DNA from: Trueperaceae bacterium | GTDB taxonomy: Bacteria; Deinococcota; Deinococci; Deinococcales; Trueperaceae | NCBI GenBank assembly: GCA_020431825.1 | Contig: JAGQHN010000039.1 | Location: forward strand, 1-40,909 | Direction of reading: 5' to 3' | Length of the DNA stretch: 40,909 nt | Shown here: one piece after another, positions 25,007 to 33,305 of the stretch | How the letters are laid out: every line of letters starts with the position of its first letter | Numbering within the stretch: position 1 is the stretch's first letter | The notes under the pieces: model-generated | What the model was told of the DNA's origin: nothing | Databases searched by the model: none | Seen by the model: only the letters and a program-made list of their open reading frames with translations | Translations under genes and position numbers: made by a program

Positions 25007-25486
25007 TCAGGACTCCTCGGTTTTTTCAATCATGCGGTACTTACCATTAAAGTAAACGAGCGGTTGACCCTCATGCCAGTCCAGATGCTCTATGCGACCA
25101 ATAAAGAGGGTATGGTCACCTGCATCTACTTTATCTACAGTGCGGCAGGCAATTTGCCCGAGCGCACCTTCGATTACGGGAAAACCGCCCAGGTCGCTAA
25201 ATTCAGGCTCCAAGTCGTGATCCCAACCGGCAAAATGATTGCTTACACGTTCTTGTCCTTCTGCCAGAATGCTCACGCCGTATTGGTCAGCATCGAGAAG
25301 CTTTTCATGTGACTTTGAACGCTTATCAATACTAACCAGTACCAGAGGCGGCTCGAGCGACACCGATAAAAAAGCACTCACGGTAATCCCATGAATATCA
25401 TCACCTTGCTTCATAGTCACGATGGTAACACCTGAAGCGAACCGTCTTAAGGTTTGTTTAAATCCATCTGCACTAACTTCTGGCAT
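25007..25486 (-). CDS. Flavin reductase-like protein (FMN-binding split barrel)
   Basis: Seen: 159 residues with the HpaC/flavin-reductase pattern: FASGVTIVT, GITVSAFLSVSLEPPLVLVSIDKRSKSH, GVSILAEGQERVSNHFAG and GDHTLFIGRIEHLDWHEGQPLVYFNGKYR. Known: these enzymes reduce FMN or FAD with NAD(P)H, often for a partner monooxygenase; no partner is seen nearby. ATG 25486 has GGAGG 7 nt upstream. The leader carries three to four 15-bp tandem repeats and a possible 25-codon upstream ORF that overlaps this start. Confidence 0.9.
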   Translation of the reverse strand: MPEVSADGFKQTLRRFASGVTIVTMKQGDDIHGITVSAFLSVSLEPPLVLVSIDKRSKSHEKLLDADQYGVSILAEGQERVSNHFAGWDHDLEPEFSDLGGFPVIEGALGQIACRTVDKVDAGDHTLFIGRIEHLDWHEGQPLVYFNGKYRMIEKTEES

Positions 25487-25550
25487 AACTTGCCCTCCTG
25501 CGCATCATGTTCTTAGACACAGTGTTCTTACACATAATGCTCTTACACAT
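25473..25550 (-). other. Possible 25-codon leader ORF built from the tandem repeat
   Basis: On the leftward strand an ATG at 25550 opens a frame of 25 codons. Its five-residue repeat M-C-K-(S/N)-(I/T) follows the 15-bp DNA repeat, and it ends with TAG inside the flavin reductase coding start. It is preceded by TATAGT at 9 nt. Translation is unproven. Confidence 0.25.
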
Positions 25551-25553
25551 AAT
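25509..25553. repeat. 15-bp tandem repeat upstream of the flavin reductase gene
   Basis: Three adjoining units, GTTCTTAGACACAGT, GTTCTTACACATAAT and GCTCTTACACATAAT, each 15 bp, lie at 25509-25523, 25524-25538 and 25539-25553. A degenerate fourth continues to the ribosome-binding site. The candidate -10 box TATAGT (25560-25565, opposite strand) places them inside the transcript leader. Confidence 0.8.
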
Positions 25554-25665
25554 GTACGTACTATACCGAAGTTTGGTCTGGGGAAAATACGACTTTAGCC
25601 CTAGCTCACCTCTCTTGTGCAAGATACTTCTAAACCGCTAGCCCCTAAGCCGTAAACTAAGAGCA

Positions 25666-26946
25666 GTGAAAGCGGTTCAGGTTTACTTTGTCAATGATTC
25701 TTCGGCTAACCAGAACTGGGGAAGCCGAGCTACCAGTCAACTTTTGAAACAACAAAGCCTCGAGGCAGGTGGCACACTGGTGGCAAGTTTGCCACTGGCA
25801 GATTTAAATCGTCCCAACTGGCAAACTACCCCTGGAGGGCACAAGTTCTATCAGCAAACGCAAAGCCTGCTAGGCCGCTCGAGTTTTCTACAAAAGGCAG
25901 GCTCGAGCCTCTTAAACCGCGCGATTAGCCGACTACCCGACCCGGCTCCTGCTAACTGGTCTCAGTTTGAAAGCAAAGCAATAGCGGTTAAAAAGGGTCA
26001 GCTACTCCCGCATATAAAAGAAGCGCTTGAACACTGTGACATGGTGCTGATTAATGGCGAAGGTGGCATCTTAGAAAATCAGCGCGAAAGCCGCATGATG
26101 CTTTTTATTGCCTATCTGGCAAAAACTCATTTTAATAAGCCAGTTGCGCTGGTTTGCCACACTGCAGATTTAAGCCATCCCACCCTGTTTGAGATAGCAG
26201 AGCAGGTTTACCCTTTATTAAATGATGTCGTTTTCCGCGACCCGACTTCCTTTGAGCGCTACGGCGCACTGGGTAAAACGCGCTTTGCCGCCGATGTCAC
26301 CTTTGCCCTGGAGCCTGCTCCTGTTGAAACCTGGACACCTCTGGCCCAGAGGCGAGGCTACTTTGACCACTATCCAAATGAGAGTCTGGCATTCGATCCT
26401 GCCAAACCTTTTATCTGTTTGGGCGGAAGCTCGAGCTTTAGCCCCAGACACCAGCCAGGTTCTAATCCACAAGAGGCACTCGCCCAGCTAGCCCAAAGTC
26501 TTGGGGAGCTTGCTCAGGTCGTTCTGGTTGCTTCTGCACTTCCAGATGAGCGCATACTCGAGCCCCTTGCCAAGGAACTCGAGCTGCCTTATATTCCTCT
26601 GGCGACTGCTCCGCTACAAGGCCTCGATCTTTTAGCCAATGCCAGTCTCTATGTTGGTGGACGCTGGCACGGTGCCATTTTTGCCTTAAGGGGTGGTACA
26701 CCTGTCATTGCTTTTGCGGCAGAGACCTTTAAGCTCGAGGCGCTTATCGGTCAATATGATTTGCATCCCTGTTTTAGCAGTCAGGACTTGGCAGGCCAGC
26801 AAGATGAAATGGTGCGCATGAGTCAGTCCTATCTGGAACAGGGGCAGAGTCTAAGAGAAAAGTTAAAAACTCGTTCAAAGATGTTTGTGGACTCGAGCCA
26901 GGAGCACGTATCTCTCATCCGCCAGCTTTCGCAGCACCCAGACTAA
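25666..26946 (+). CDS. csaB: Polysaccharide pyruvyl transferase (CsaB-like)
   Basis: Seen: 426 residues. The N-terminus NDSSANQNWGSRATSQLL, the middle MVLINGEGGIL and the C-terminal GGRWHGAIFALRGGTPVIAF are landmarks of the pyruvyl transferase family (GT-B-like fold). Known: CsaB adds pyruvate ketals to the secondary wall polymer that SLH domains bind, including in Thermus. Inference: here it would help anchor the S-layer or outer envelope. The start is GTG 25666; TAAACT (25653-25658) ends 7 nt before it, so the operon's first message is probably leaderless. It heads a unit with a HAD phosphatase, ruvX and mltG. Other pyruvylated substrates are possible. Confidence 0.82.
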   Translation: MKAVQVYFVNDSSANQNWGSRATSQLLKQQSLEAGGTLVASLPLADLNRPNWQTTPGGHKFYQQTQSLLGRSSFLQKAGSSLLNRAISRLPDPAPANWSQFESKAIAVKKGQLLPHIKEALEHCDMVLINGEGGILENQRESRMMLFIAYLAKTHFNKPVALVCHTADLSHPTLFEIAEQVYPLLNDVVFRDPTSFERYGALGKTRFAADVTFALEPAPVETWTPLAQRRGYFDHYPNESLAFDPAKPFICLGGSSSFSPRHQPGSNPQEALAQLAQSLGELAQVVLVASALPDERILEPLAKELELPYIPLATAPLQGLDLLANASLYVGGRWHGAIFALRGGTPVIAFAAETFKLEALIGQYDLHPCFSSQDLAGQQDEMVRMSQSYLEQGQSLREKLKTRSKMFVDSSQEHVSLIRQLSQHPD

Positions 26947-26982
26947 GGCCAGGAATCCTCATATGCTACGATACCTCCGGCT

Positions 26983-27792
26983 ATGACGCCCGAGAGTATA
27001 TGCCCTAAACTGATTGCCCTTGATCTCGACGGCACGTTATTAAACTCCGCTGGCAAATTAAGTGAGCGAAGTTTGAAAGCCATTGCTGGTCTAAAAGCCA
27101 AAGGCACCAGACTTGTACTTTGTACGGGGCGCCCACCGAGGTATATAAAAATGCTGGCAGATGAACTCGAGCTTGCCGATCTGGTAGTTGCCTATAACGG
27201 CGCTGCCATTGTCAACCTGACAAAGCAAACTGCTGACTATAGGCATCAGCTAAGCAGAGCAGAAGCACTCGAGCTGCTAAGGGTCATGCGGCACAGCCAC
27301 CCAGAGGCCATGGCAGGCATGGAAACCCATCATGGCTGGTATCTTGACGAGCAGCTCTATGCCATTCGAAAGCCCCAGCTACTGGCGCGTAATCTGGCTT
27401 TACCCGACGGCTACGGCGAGCTTGAATCCTTTATCACCAATGCCGTTATTAAAGTCTTTTTTCGCCACCCGGACATAGCAGCTGAAACTCTGAGCCATGC
27501 CATAAAAGATTTGGGACTCTATGCCACCTGGTCCAGTCCTTATCTTTTAGAAGTCATGGCAACTAAGGTCAATAAGCAAGAAGCCATTGCCCACCTGGCA
27601 GAGCAGTACGATTTTGCCCAGCATCAGGTTGCTGCTTTTGGTGATCAAAATAATGACAAAGAGCTGATTAGCTGGGCTGGCTTTGGCGTAGCCATGGCTA
27701 ATGCTAGCGAAGAGCTTAAAAGCGCAGCCGATTTTGTCACCAGCTCAAATAATGAAGACGGGGTAGCCCGGGTGCTAGAAGCATGGCTTTAA
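26983..27792 (+). CDS. Cof-type HAD hydrolase
   Basis: Seen: 269 residues with HAD motif I DLDGTLLN (Asp14, Asp16), motif II LCTGRPPR, a C2B-type cap, and motif IV AFGDQNNDKELISWAGFGVAMANA. Known: Cof-type phosphatases act on sugar phosphates, nucleotides or cofactor phosphates; specificity cannot be read. It begins 36 nt after csaB and its last 10 nt overlap ruvX, so translation is coupled. TACGAT (26967-26972) ends 10 nt before the ATG and may be an internal promoter. Confidence 0.92.
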   Translation: MTPESICPKLIALDLDGTLLNSAGKLSERSLKAIAGLKAKGTRLVLCTGRPPRYIKMLADELELADLVVAYNGAAIVNLTKQTADYRHQLSRAEALELLRVMRHSHPEAMAGMETHHGWYLDEQLYAIRKPQLLARNLALPDGYGELESFITNAVIKVFFRHPDIAAETLSHAIKDLGLYATWSSPYLLEVMATKVNKQEAIAHLAEQYDFAQHQVAAFGDQNNDKELISWAGFGVAMANASEELKSAADFVTSSNNEDGVARVLEAWL

Positions 27793-28229
27793 AAGAAAAA
27801 GTTCTGGCGCTCGATGTTGGAGAAGCCCGTATAGGTCTGGCACTTGGCGAACTTGGTTCATCTTTTGCCTTTGGACGCGGCTATCTAACACGAAAAAGCC
27901 TCGAGACCGACATTCTTGCATTAAAAAATCTCCTTACCAAAGAAAACGCCAGCTACTTTGTGATTGGTCTTCCTCGCCGTACCGATGGTGCCGATTCAGC
28001 CCAGACTGAACGCGTTCGGGCCTTTGCCGCTGCCCTGGAAGCAGCTGGCTTAAGCTATGACTTTGAAGATGAGCGCTTTACCACCCGTATGGCCGGACAA
28101 AACATCTTAAAAAGTGGCAAAAAGAAAAAACAGCGTCAGGAAAAGGGGCTCTTAGATGAAGCCTCTGCCATTTTGATACTCGAGTCTTACCTCAGCCGAA
28201 AAAAACAGGCTAAACTGGATACGCCGTGA
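27783..28229 (+). CDS. ruvX: Holliday junction resolvase-like RuvX (YqgF)
   Basis: Seen: 148 residues, RNase H-like fold with LALDVGEARIGLA (Asp11), FVIGLPRRTDG, DERFTTRMA and the C-terminal LLDEASAILILESYL. The three acidic residues form the metal site. Known: YqgF/RuvX has been linked to pre-16S rRNA 5' processing and to Holliday junction cleavage. The Lys-rich insert (SGKKKKQRQEKG) is usual. The start lies in the end of the HAD gene and the stop overlaps mltG (GTGA), so this is a tightly packed operon. ruvX-mltG adjacency is common in bacteria. Confidence 0.93.
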   Translation: MALKEKVLALDVGEARIGLALGELGSSFAFGRGYLTRKSLETDILALKNLLTKENASYFVIGLPRRTDGADSAQTERVRAFAAALEAAGLSYDFEDERFTTRMAGQNILKSGKKKKQRQEKGLLDEASAILILESYLSRKKQAKLDTP

Positions 28230-29326
28230 ACCCATCCCTCGAGCCTCAAGATTCCCCCAAGCAGCCCGTTAAACGAAAAAAAAGAAAGCACTGGTTAAGG
28301 CGTCTTCTCTTAGGGGGCGTTAGCTTTTTGCTGCTCGTTCTCGTTCTGGTTATTGCGGCCCGCTTTTATATCAAGGGCGAACTTAGCCCGGTTTCAACCG
28401 TAAGGCAGGCTGGTCAATTTGAGGTTTTACCCGGCTGGGGCGGGAAACGGGTTGCCACCGAACTCGAGCGCTCCGGACTCATTCGCAATGCCCGCATTTT
28501 CTCGTATTATTTACGCTTTAATAATCTTGACACCCAAATTGGTGAAGGGCTTTATGACCTTGACCCCAGCATGAGTTCGGCTGAAATTGCCGCTAACCTT
28601 GCCAAGGGAGGCCGGCCTCGCACTGTTCGCATGATTATTCCTGAGGGCTTCCGCCTGCAGGATGTGGAAAACCGCCTCAATGATACCGGTATTGCCGATG
28701 CTGGCACCTGGAACGCTCTGCTGCATTATCCAGATCATCAGCTCTTTAGTCTGATACCCGAAGGCAAAACCTTTGAAGGCTTTCTCTTTCCTGCCAGTTA
28801 TGACATACCAGTAAAAAGTGCTGCCTTTGATGTACTGAAACTGATGTATGGTCGTTTTGAACAGGAGCTGAATGATGACATTAAGGCACAGCTCGAGGCA
28901 CTCAATCTTTCGGTCTATGACTGGGTAACCCTAGCCAGCATCGTCCAGTCAGAAGCCGCCAACTTTGAAGAAATGCCAGTTATCGCCGGAGTATTTCTCA
29001 ACCGACTTGACCTGGGTATGGCCCTGCAATCTGACCCTACCGTAGCCTACGGTTTGGGTAAGGACCTGCCAGAACTTAACGCCCCCGCCGGAGATTTTGA
29101 AGTTGACCACCCATGGAATACCTATACTCGAGCCGGTCTACCCGAAAGCCCCATTAGTAATCCAGGCAGTGAAGCCCTGGAAGCAATTTTAAACCCTGTC
29201 AGACAAACCGCTGATGGTCAGGACTATTTATATTTTCTACATGGCTTTGACGGTGACCAGAAGGTCTTCAGGCCCAATACCAATCTGGCTGACCACAACA
29301 GAGATGTCAGCCGTTACTTACGCTGA
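28226..29326 (+). CDS. mltG: Endolytic murein transglycosylase MltG
   Basis: Seen: 366 residues. A basic cytoplasmic N-terminus, one transmembrane helix (about 28-45), a LysM-like region and the YceG domain follow: IIPEGFRLQDVENRL, EGFLFPASYDIP, LASIVQSEAANFEEMPVIAGVFLNRL with the invariant catalytic Glu243, and LQSDPTVAYGLG. The final stretch NPGSEALEAILNPV is diagnostic. Known: MltG cuts nascent peptidoglycan in the inner membrane and limits strand length. GTG start overlaps the ruvX stop. Its 3' end overlaps the convergent epimerase gene by 13 nt, so no separate terminator is visible. Confidence 0.95.
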   Translation: MNPSLEPQDSPKQPVKRKKRKHWLRRLLLGGVSFLLLVLVLVIAARFYIKGELSPVSTVRQAGQFEVLPGWGGKRVATELERSGLIRNARIFSYYLRFNNLDTQIGEGLYDLDPSMSSAEIAANLAKGGRPRTVRMIIPEGFRLQDVENRLNDTGIADAGTWNALLHYPDHQLFSLIPEGKTFEGFLFPASYDIPVKSAAFDVLKLMYGRFEQELNDDIKAQLEALNLSVYDWVTLASIVQSEAANFEEMPVIAGVFLNRLDLGMALQSDPTVAYGLGKDLPELNAPAGDFEVDHPWNTYTRAGLPESPISNPGSEALEAILNPVRQTADGQDYLYFLHGFDGDQKVFRPNTNLADHNRDVSRYLR

Positions 29327-30306
29327 TGCCAGCGGGTCAATACTTCCTGTTCTTTTTCTCTTGAAATGCCTGCCTGCCACTGGTGCTCCGGGTCACGGCT
29401 CTTAAGCCAGACCAGCGTATCCTTAACCGTATCTTTTAAGCTACGCGTCGTTAAACCTTCTGCCAGAGCCTTCTGATTGCTGGTGCGTAAAAAGGCTTCT
29501 AAGTCAGCAGGTACCCAAATCGGCAAGCCCATCCAGGGAGCAACCTCGTGCTCCAACAAAAAGGTCTCGTCCACCCAGGTAAAGCTGGCATCACTTCCAC
29601 TGACCTGTTTACAGGTTTCCAGCAGGTCACCAAAACCATGCTTATCTGGTGCAATAACCATATTAAAAGCCCCTGCCAGCTTTCGCTCGGCAGCAGCAAC
29701 CGTCCAGCTTGCCAAATCTCTCACATCAATAAACTGTAGCGCCTTCTCTGGGCGATGGGGCGCCATCACTTCGCCCCCCTGAGCAATACGGTGGGGCCAG
29801 TAGCTAAAGCGGTCAGTCGTGTCAAATGGTCCTACAATTAGCCCGGGCCGCGGTACAAGTACCCGATCTGCCATAAGTTCAGTAGCGGCCTGTTCACAGA
29901 GCACCTTTAGCCCCCCATAGGTTTCGCCTGTAACTTCCTCAACCGTTTCATCTTCCAGCTTGGCCAGTTCGCCCTCTTCATCCTGTAAAGGAATATCCTG
30001 ATGCCGATACACTGAAATGCTCGAGATAAGTGTGTAGTGCCCACACGTCTCGCCTAGCACCTCAAGCAGGCTTCTTACCTGTCTGGGAAAATAGGCACAG
30101 GTATCAATCACTGCGTCCCAGGACATCCCCCCTAATTTGGCAAGGTCTTCTGGCTTGTTTCGGTCTCCCTGAATATGCTCGAGTTCAGGAAAGACCTCTT
30201 TATGGCTCCCCCGATTAAAAAGCGTAAGGGTGTGCCCCTTAGCCAGCGCTGTTTCAACCAGATGGCGTCCAACAAAGCGCGTACCGCCAATAATTAAAAT
30301 GTTCAT
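29314..30306 (-). CDS. NAD-dependent epimerase/dehydratase (extended SDR)
   Basis: Seen: 330 residues with the Rossmann motif IIGGTRFVGRH (Gly7, Gly8, Gly13) and the active-site pair Tyr130-xxx-Lys134. Conserved regions include the mid-domain GRxxxVRPGLIVGPFD-like stretch (VLVPRPGLIVGPFDTTDRFSYW) and FIDVRDLASW. Known: extended SDR enzymes act on nucleotide sugars or related substrates; a substrate is not evident. TATAGT (30312-30317 on this strand) ends 5 nt before the ATG and overlaps the stop of the MocR gene, so the epimerase may have its own leaderless message. Confidence 0.88.
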   Translation of the reverse strand: MNILIIGGTRFVGRHLVETALAKGHTLTLFNRGSHKEVFPELEHIQGDRNKPEDLAKLGGMSWDAVIDTCAYFPRQVRSLLEVLGETCGHYTLISSISVYRHQDIPLQDEEGELAKLEDETVEEVTGETYGGLKVLCEQAATELMADRVLVPRPGLIVGPFDTTDRFSYWPHRIAQGGEVMAPHRPEKALQFIDVRDLASWTVAAAERKLAGAFNMVIAPDKHGFGDLLETCKQVSGSDASFTWVDETFLLEHEVAPWMGLPIWVPADLEAFLRTSNQKALAEGLTTRSLKDTVKDTLVWLKSRDPEHQWQAGISREKEQEVLTRWHQRK

Positions 30307-30312
30307 GCTTTA

Positions 30313-31758
30313 CTATAAACTAAAACCGGACATCCCTAATGCCTGGTTATAAGCCCGCTTAAGACGCTCAACCCCTGAGCGTATAGCCTCTGGTTCTGTT
30401 CCTGAATAACATAGTCTGAGTGCCCGTTTTCCACCGGGTTCAAAAAAGAAGCTCGAGCCAGGCATAAAACTGACCCCTGCTTTAGTGGCTTCAGCCAGCA
30501 GCTCGCCACTTTCAAGATGATGTAGCTGCGCCCAGATATAAAGTCCACCCTGAGACTTCTGCCAGCTAAGCCCTTCGGGAAAAGCCTCTTGCAAACTTGC
30601 TTCCATGACTCTGGCCCGCTCCTGATGTTTCAGGCGTAAGAGTTTGAGGTAATTATCGTAGACCCCGTTAGTGAGCAGGTCAGCCAGCGCCAGCTGACTG
30701 AGGCCAGGGGTAAACAGATCTCCCTGAGCTTTGACTAAGGCCAACTGATCAATGATGGCTTCATCGGCAACGATGTAACCAAGTCTGAGTCCTGGGGCAA
30801 AGGTTTTAGACAGGCTGCGAATATAAAGCACCAGACCACTTCCCTCGAGCTCAAATAAGCTGGGGGGCGGCTCGGTGGCAAAGTAGAGGTCACGGTAGGC
30901 CTCATCTTCGACAATAGGTGTGCGGTATTTTCTAGCCAGGTCTATGATGCCCTGTCGCGTTTCCAGAGAAAGGGTGCAAGCTGTTGGGTTTTGAAAACTG
31001 GGGTTTAGATAAAGTAACTTTGGCCGATGTTTTATCAGGCTATCCTCGAGTTCATCTAGGTCGGCCAGCGTCATATCCCAACCGCTCAGCACAGCACCTG
31101 AAAACTGAAAACTTTGTATGGCGCCCAGATAGCCCGGCCAGTCCATCACTACCCTATCTTGCGGATAAATAAGGCAGCGTGCAATCAGGTCAAGAGCCTG
31201 CTGCGTACCAGCAACAATCATGACCTCCTCATGTCTAACCCCTTCACGTGTCGCAATACACTCACGCAAATAGGGGTGGCCTTCTGCGGGCAAAAAGCCC
31301 AGTGTATCTCTAGGCTGGCTACGCAACCTGGACTCTGTGACCGCCAGAAAACGCTCAACCGGGAAGTACTCATATGCTGGTTGCCCCGCACTGAAAGAAA
31401 TCATCTGGGGTTTATTAGATGCCAAAAGGGCGCGAATATCTGGCCCTAAGTGCCGCTGAATCAGCGGGCTGACCTTACCGCGCCAGGCAAACTGAGCCCC
31501 TAAACGATCTGGGCGAGCACTGATAAAAGTACCGCGACCAACATAGCTGCGCACCAGTCCTCTGGCCTCGAGTTCTTCATAGGCATTGACGGCTGTGGTT
31601 CTACTGATAGCCAGTAAGCCGGCCAGTTTTCGCTCAGACGGGAGCTGATCACCGGGTTCCAGCTTGCCCGTCTTGATAGCTTCAGTGAGGCTCGAGCAAA
31701 GCTGCAAATAAAGAGGGGTTGCCGAATCGGCGTCCAGGTTTATCAGGTTCCAGTCCAT
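30313..31758 (-). CDS. MocR-type PLP-dependent transcriptional regulator
   Basis: Seen: 481 residues. A GntR-type winged-helix (about 12-78: PLYLQLCSSLTEAIKTGKL, LPSERKLAGLLAISRTTAVNAYEELEARGLV) is fused to an aminotransferase-like fold with the PLP lysine in SLSKTFAPGLRLGY (Lys318) and the Asp of VEDEAY (Asp285). Known: MocR proteins sense amines or amino acids through PLP and regulate vitamin B6, GABA or exporter genes. The gene is divergent from a LysE-type exporter 90 nt away. Inference: it regulates that exporter. It could also act as an aminotransferase, but the DNA-binding domain argues for a regulator. Confidence 0.93.
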   Translation of the reverse strand: MDWNLINLDADSATPLYLQLCSSLTEAIKTGKLEPGDQLPSERKLAGLLAISRTTAVNAYEELEARGLVRSYVGRGTFISARPDRLGAQFAWRGKVSPLIQRHLGPDIRALLASNKPQMISFSAGQPAYEYFPVERFLAVTESRLRSQPRDTLGFLPAEGHPYLRECIATREGVRHEEVMIVAGTQQALDLIARCLIYPQDRVVMDWPGYLGAIQSFQFSGAVLSGWDMTLADLDELEDSLIKHRPKLLYLNPSFQNPTACTLSLETRQGIIDLARKYRTPIVEDEAYRDLYFATEPPPSLFELEGSGLVLYIRSLSKTFAPGLRLGYIVADEAIIDQLALVKAQGDLFTPGLSQLALADLLTNGVYDNYLKLLRLKHQERARVMEASLQEAFPEGLSWQKSQGGLYIWAQLHHLESGELLAEATKAGVSFMPGSSFFFEPGGKRALRLCYSGTEPEAIRSGVERLKRAYNQALGMSGFSL

Positions 31759-31848
31759 GCTATATTTTCGCGGTAATGAAACCTAAGCTCAATAACCAAT
31801 TCAAAATTGGCTCTTTCGGCTTTTGTTTGCAGGACATATCTTACTGAC

Positions 31849-32433
31849 ATGCCTACTCTCTTGCCGATTATTTCATTTGCCTTTGTCATGTCCATTACGC
31901 CTGGCCCCAATAACATTATGCTCTGGGCCTCAGGCGCTAACTTTGGCTTTAAACGCAGCCTGCCGCACATGCTGGGCATCAATCTGGGCTTTGGCTCATT
32001 ACTGCTGCTTTGTGGCCTCGGCTTAGGCGCTCTCTTTGAGCAATTTCCTCTTTTTCAACTGCTCCTTAAAATAGGCGGTTCCCTTTATTTGGTCTATCTG
32101 GCCTACCGCATCGCTACGGCTTCAGGAATCAAACAGGGTGAGGCGGCTAAGCCCATTAATTTCTGGGAAGCTGCCAGTTTTCAGTACATCAACCCCAAAG
32201 CCTGGGTTATGGGGCTTACGGCTATGAGTGCTTTCGTACTACCACAGGGGTCTTTTATCTTAAGCACTTTGGTTATTACGCTAATTTTTATGCTGGTGAA
32301 TCTGCCTTGCATTAGTGTCTGGGTCATTTTTGGCAGTGCAATGGGCAGATTTCTGACAAACCCTAAACTTCGCCTCGCATTTAATTTGACTCTGTCAGCC
32401 TTACTCATTGGCATTATCTTCATGCTTTTCTAA
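31849..32433 (+). CDS. LysE family translocator
   Basis: Seen: 194 residues with six hydrophobic segments and the LysE signature SITPGPNNIMLW near the N-terminus and INPKAWVMGLTAMSAF in the middle. Known: LysE/RhtB proteins export amino acids or related metabolites. I chose ATG 31849 because the family begins close to the first helix and TATCTT (31837-31842) ends 6 nt before it; the frame opens earlier at 31807. Divergent from MocR, whose ligand may be the exported compound. There is a short inverted repeat after the stop (AAGCCT/AGGCTT) but no T-run. Confidence 0.9.
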   Translation: MPTLLPIISFAFVMSITPGPNNIMLWASGANFGFKRSLPHMLGINLGFGSLLLLCGLGLGALFEQFPLFQLLLKIGGSLYLVYLAYRIATASGIKQGEAAKPINFWEAASFQYINPKAWVMGLTAMSAFVLPQGSFILSTLVITLIFMLVNLPCISVWVIFGSAMGRFLTNPKLRLAFNLTLSALLIGIIFMLF

Positions 32434-32575
32434 GCCTTGAAGGTCGAGGCTTGCTGTTATCCAGGCCTCCTCTTAAAAGTTCGCTGGCAACCCCATGTCT
32501 ATATCTAGTGAAACTGTGTAGTCCCACACGTAACTAAATCGCTACACAAGCCGCAAACTTGTTAGCATAGCCTCG

Positions 32576-32604
32576 TTGACAGTAAAAGCTGCTTCGCTTA
32601 CGAT
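32576..32604 (+). promoter_or_regulatory. Sigma70-type promoter of the TRAP transporter genes
   Basis: The consensus -35 TTGACA (32576-32581) and the -10 TACGAT (32599-32604) are 17 nt apart. Transcription would start near 32611, leaving a leader of about 74 nt with a hairpin upstream of GGAGG. Confidence 0.75.
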
Positions 32605-32636
32605 ATGGCGTTAATTTAGCACCTATCTATGTGACA

Positions 32637-32664
32637 GAATCAGCCCGCATTTAAATGCTGATTC
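32637..32664 (+). promoter_or_regulatory. Leader hairpin before the TRAP small subunit
   Basis: GAATCAGC and GCTGATTC pair over 8 bp; the loop overlaps a competing palindrome GCATTTAAATGC. It is followed by GGCTATTTT and the ribosome-binding site, so it could modulate translation or act as an attenuator. Confidence 0.4.
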
Positions 32665-32684
32665 GGCTATTTTCAGGAGGTTAC

Positions 32685-33305
32685 GTGAATTTTTTGCTTG
32701 GCATATCCAGGGCAATTGACTACGTTACGACTAAACTTGGTCAGCTTATGTGGTGGATGAGCCTGTTTATGGTACTTATCGGCGCCTTTAATGTTATAAC
32801 TCGCTATGCATTTGGACCCATTTCACAGATTTTTGGCACCAATGTTGCTCAGCTACTTTCTGGCAACCGCTATTTATCCATGCAAACCTTTGCCTATGAC
32901 ATGATTTTTTTACTCGGTGCCGCTTATGTTTTAAAGTCAGATGGGCATGTTCGGGTAGATATTGTGTACTCGAGCCTCAAAGCCAAGGCCAAAGCCTGGA
33001 TTGACATTTTAGGTGCCGCCTTTTTCCTGATTCCTTTTTGCTGGTTTGCTTTTGCCTTTAGCCGCAAGAATATTTTTAGCTCCTGGGCTAAGCTCGAGGC
33101 TAGCCCTGACCCCGGAGGCATACCACTTTACATTATCAAAACGGTGGTGCCTGTAGCGCTTTTTATTTTGATCTTTCAAGGCATTTCAGAAATCATCAAA
33201 AATCTTGCCTTTTTATCGGGTCACCCCAAATCCGGTAGCATTCATCAGACCCATGAAGAAAAGCGCCCGGGTGAGCATGTGGTCGAGCAAACGGAGGGTT
33301 TTTAA
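32685..33305 (+). CDS. TRAP transporter small permease subunit (DctQ-like)
   Basis: Seen: 206 residues from GTG 32685, which has GGAGG 4 nt upstream; an in-frame ATG at 32655 lies inside the leader hairpin and is less likely. Four hydrophobic helices are visible, with the DctQ patterns LMWWMSLFMVLIGAFNVITRYAF and MQTFAYDMIFLLGAAYVLKSDGHVRVDI. Known: DctQ joins DctM to form the membrane part of a TRAP carrier that imports organic acids with sodium. Its stop shares one base with the start of the large subunit. This is the extended type paired with an N-terminally extended DctM (mannitol/chloroaromatic-like group). Confidence 0.9.
   Translation: MNFLLGISRAIDYVTTKLGQLMWWMSLFMVLIGAFNVITRYAFGPISQIFGTNVAQLLSGNRYLSMQTFAYDMIFLLGAAYVLKSDGHVRVDIVYSSLKAKAKAWIDILGAAFFLIPFCWFAFAFSRKNIFSSWAKLEASPDPGGIPLYIIKTVVPVALFILIFQGISEIIKNLAFLSGHPKSGSIHQTHEEKRPGEHVVEQTEGF

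Larger units (their letters stand above)
32434..32684. other. Gene-free stretch with the TRAP operon promoter
   Basis: No coding region. It contains a strong sigma70-type promoter (TTGACA at 32576-32581, 17-nt spacer, TACGAT at 32599-32604). A leader hairpin, GAATCAGC (32637-32644) with GCTGATTC (32657-32664), ends about 20 nt before the start codon. Confidence 0.6.

Noticed and set aside
25509..25553. A CRISPR array
   Set aside because: The units are adjoining 15-mers without spacers, and there are no cas genes in the window.
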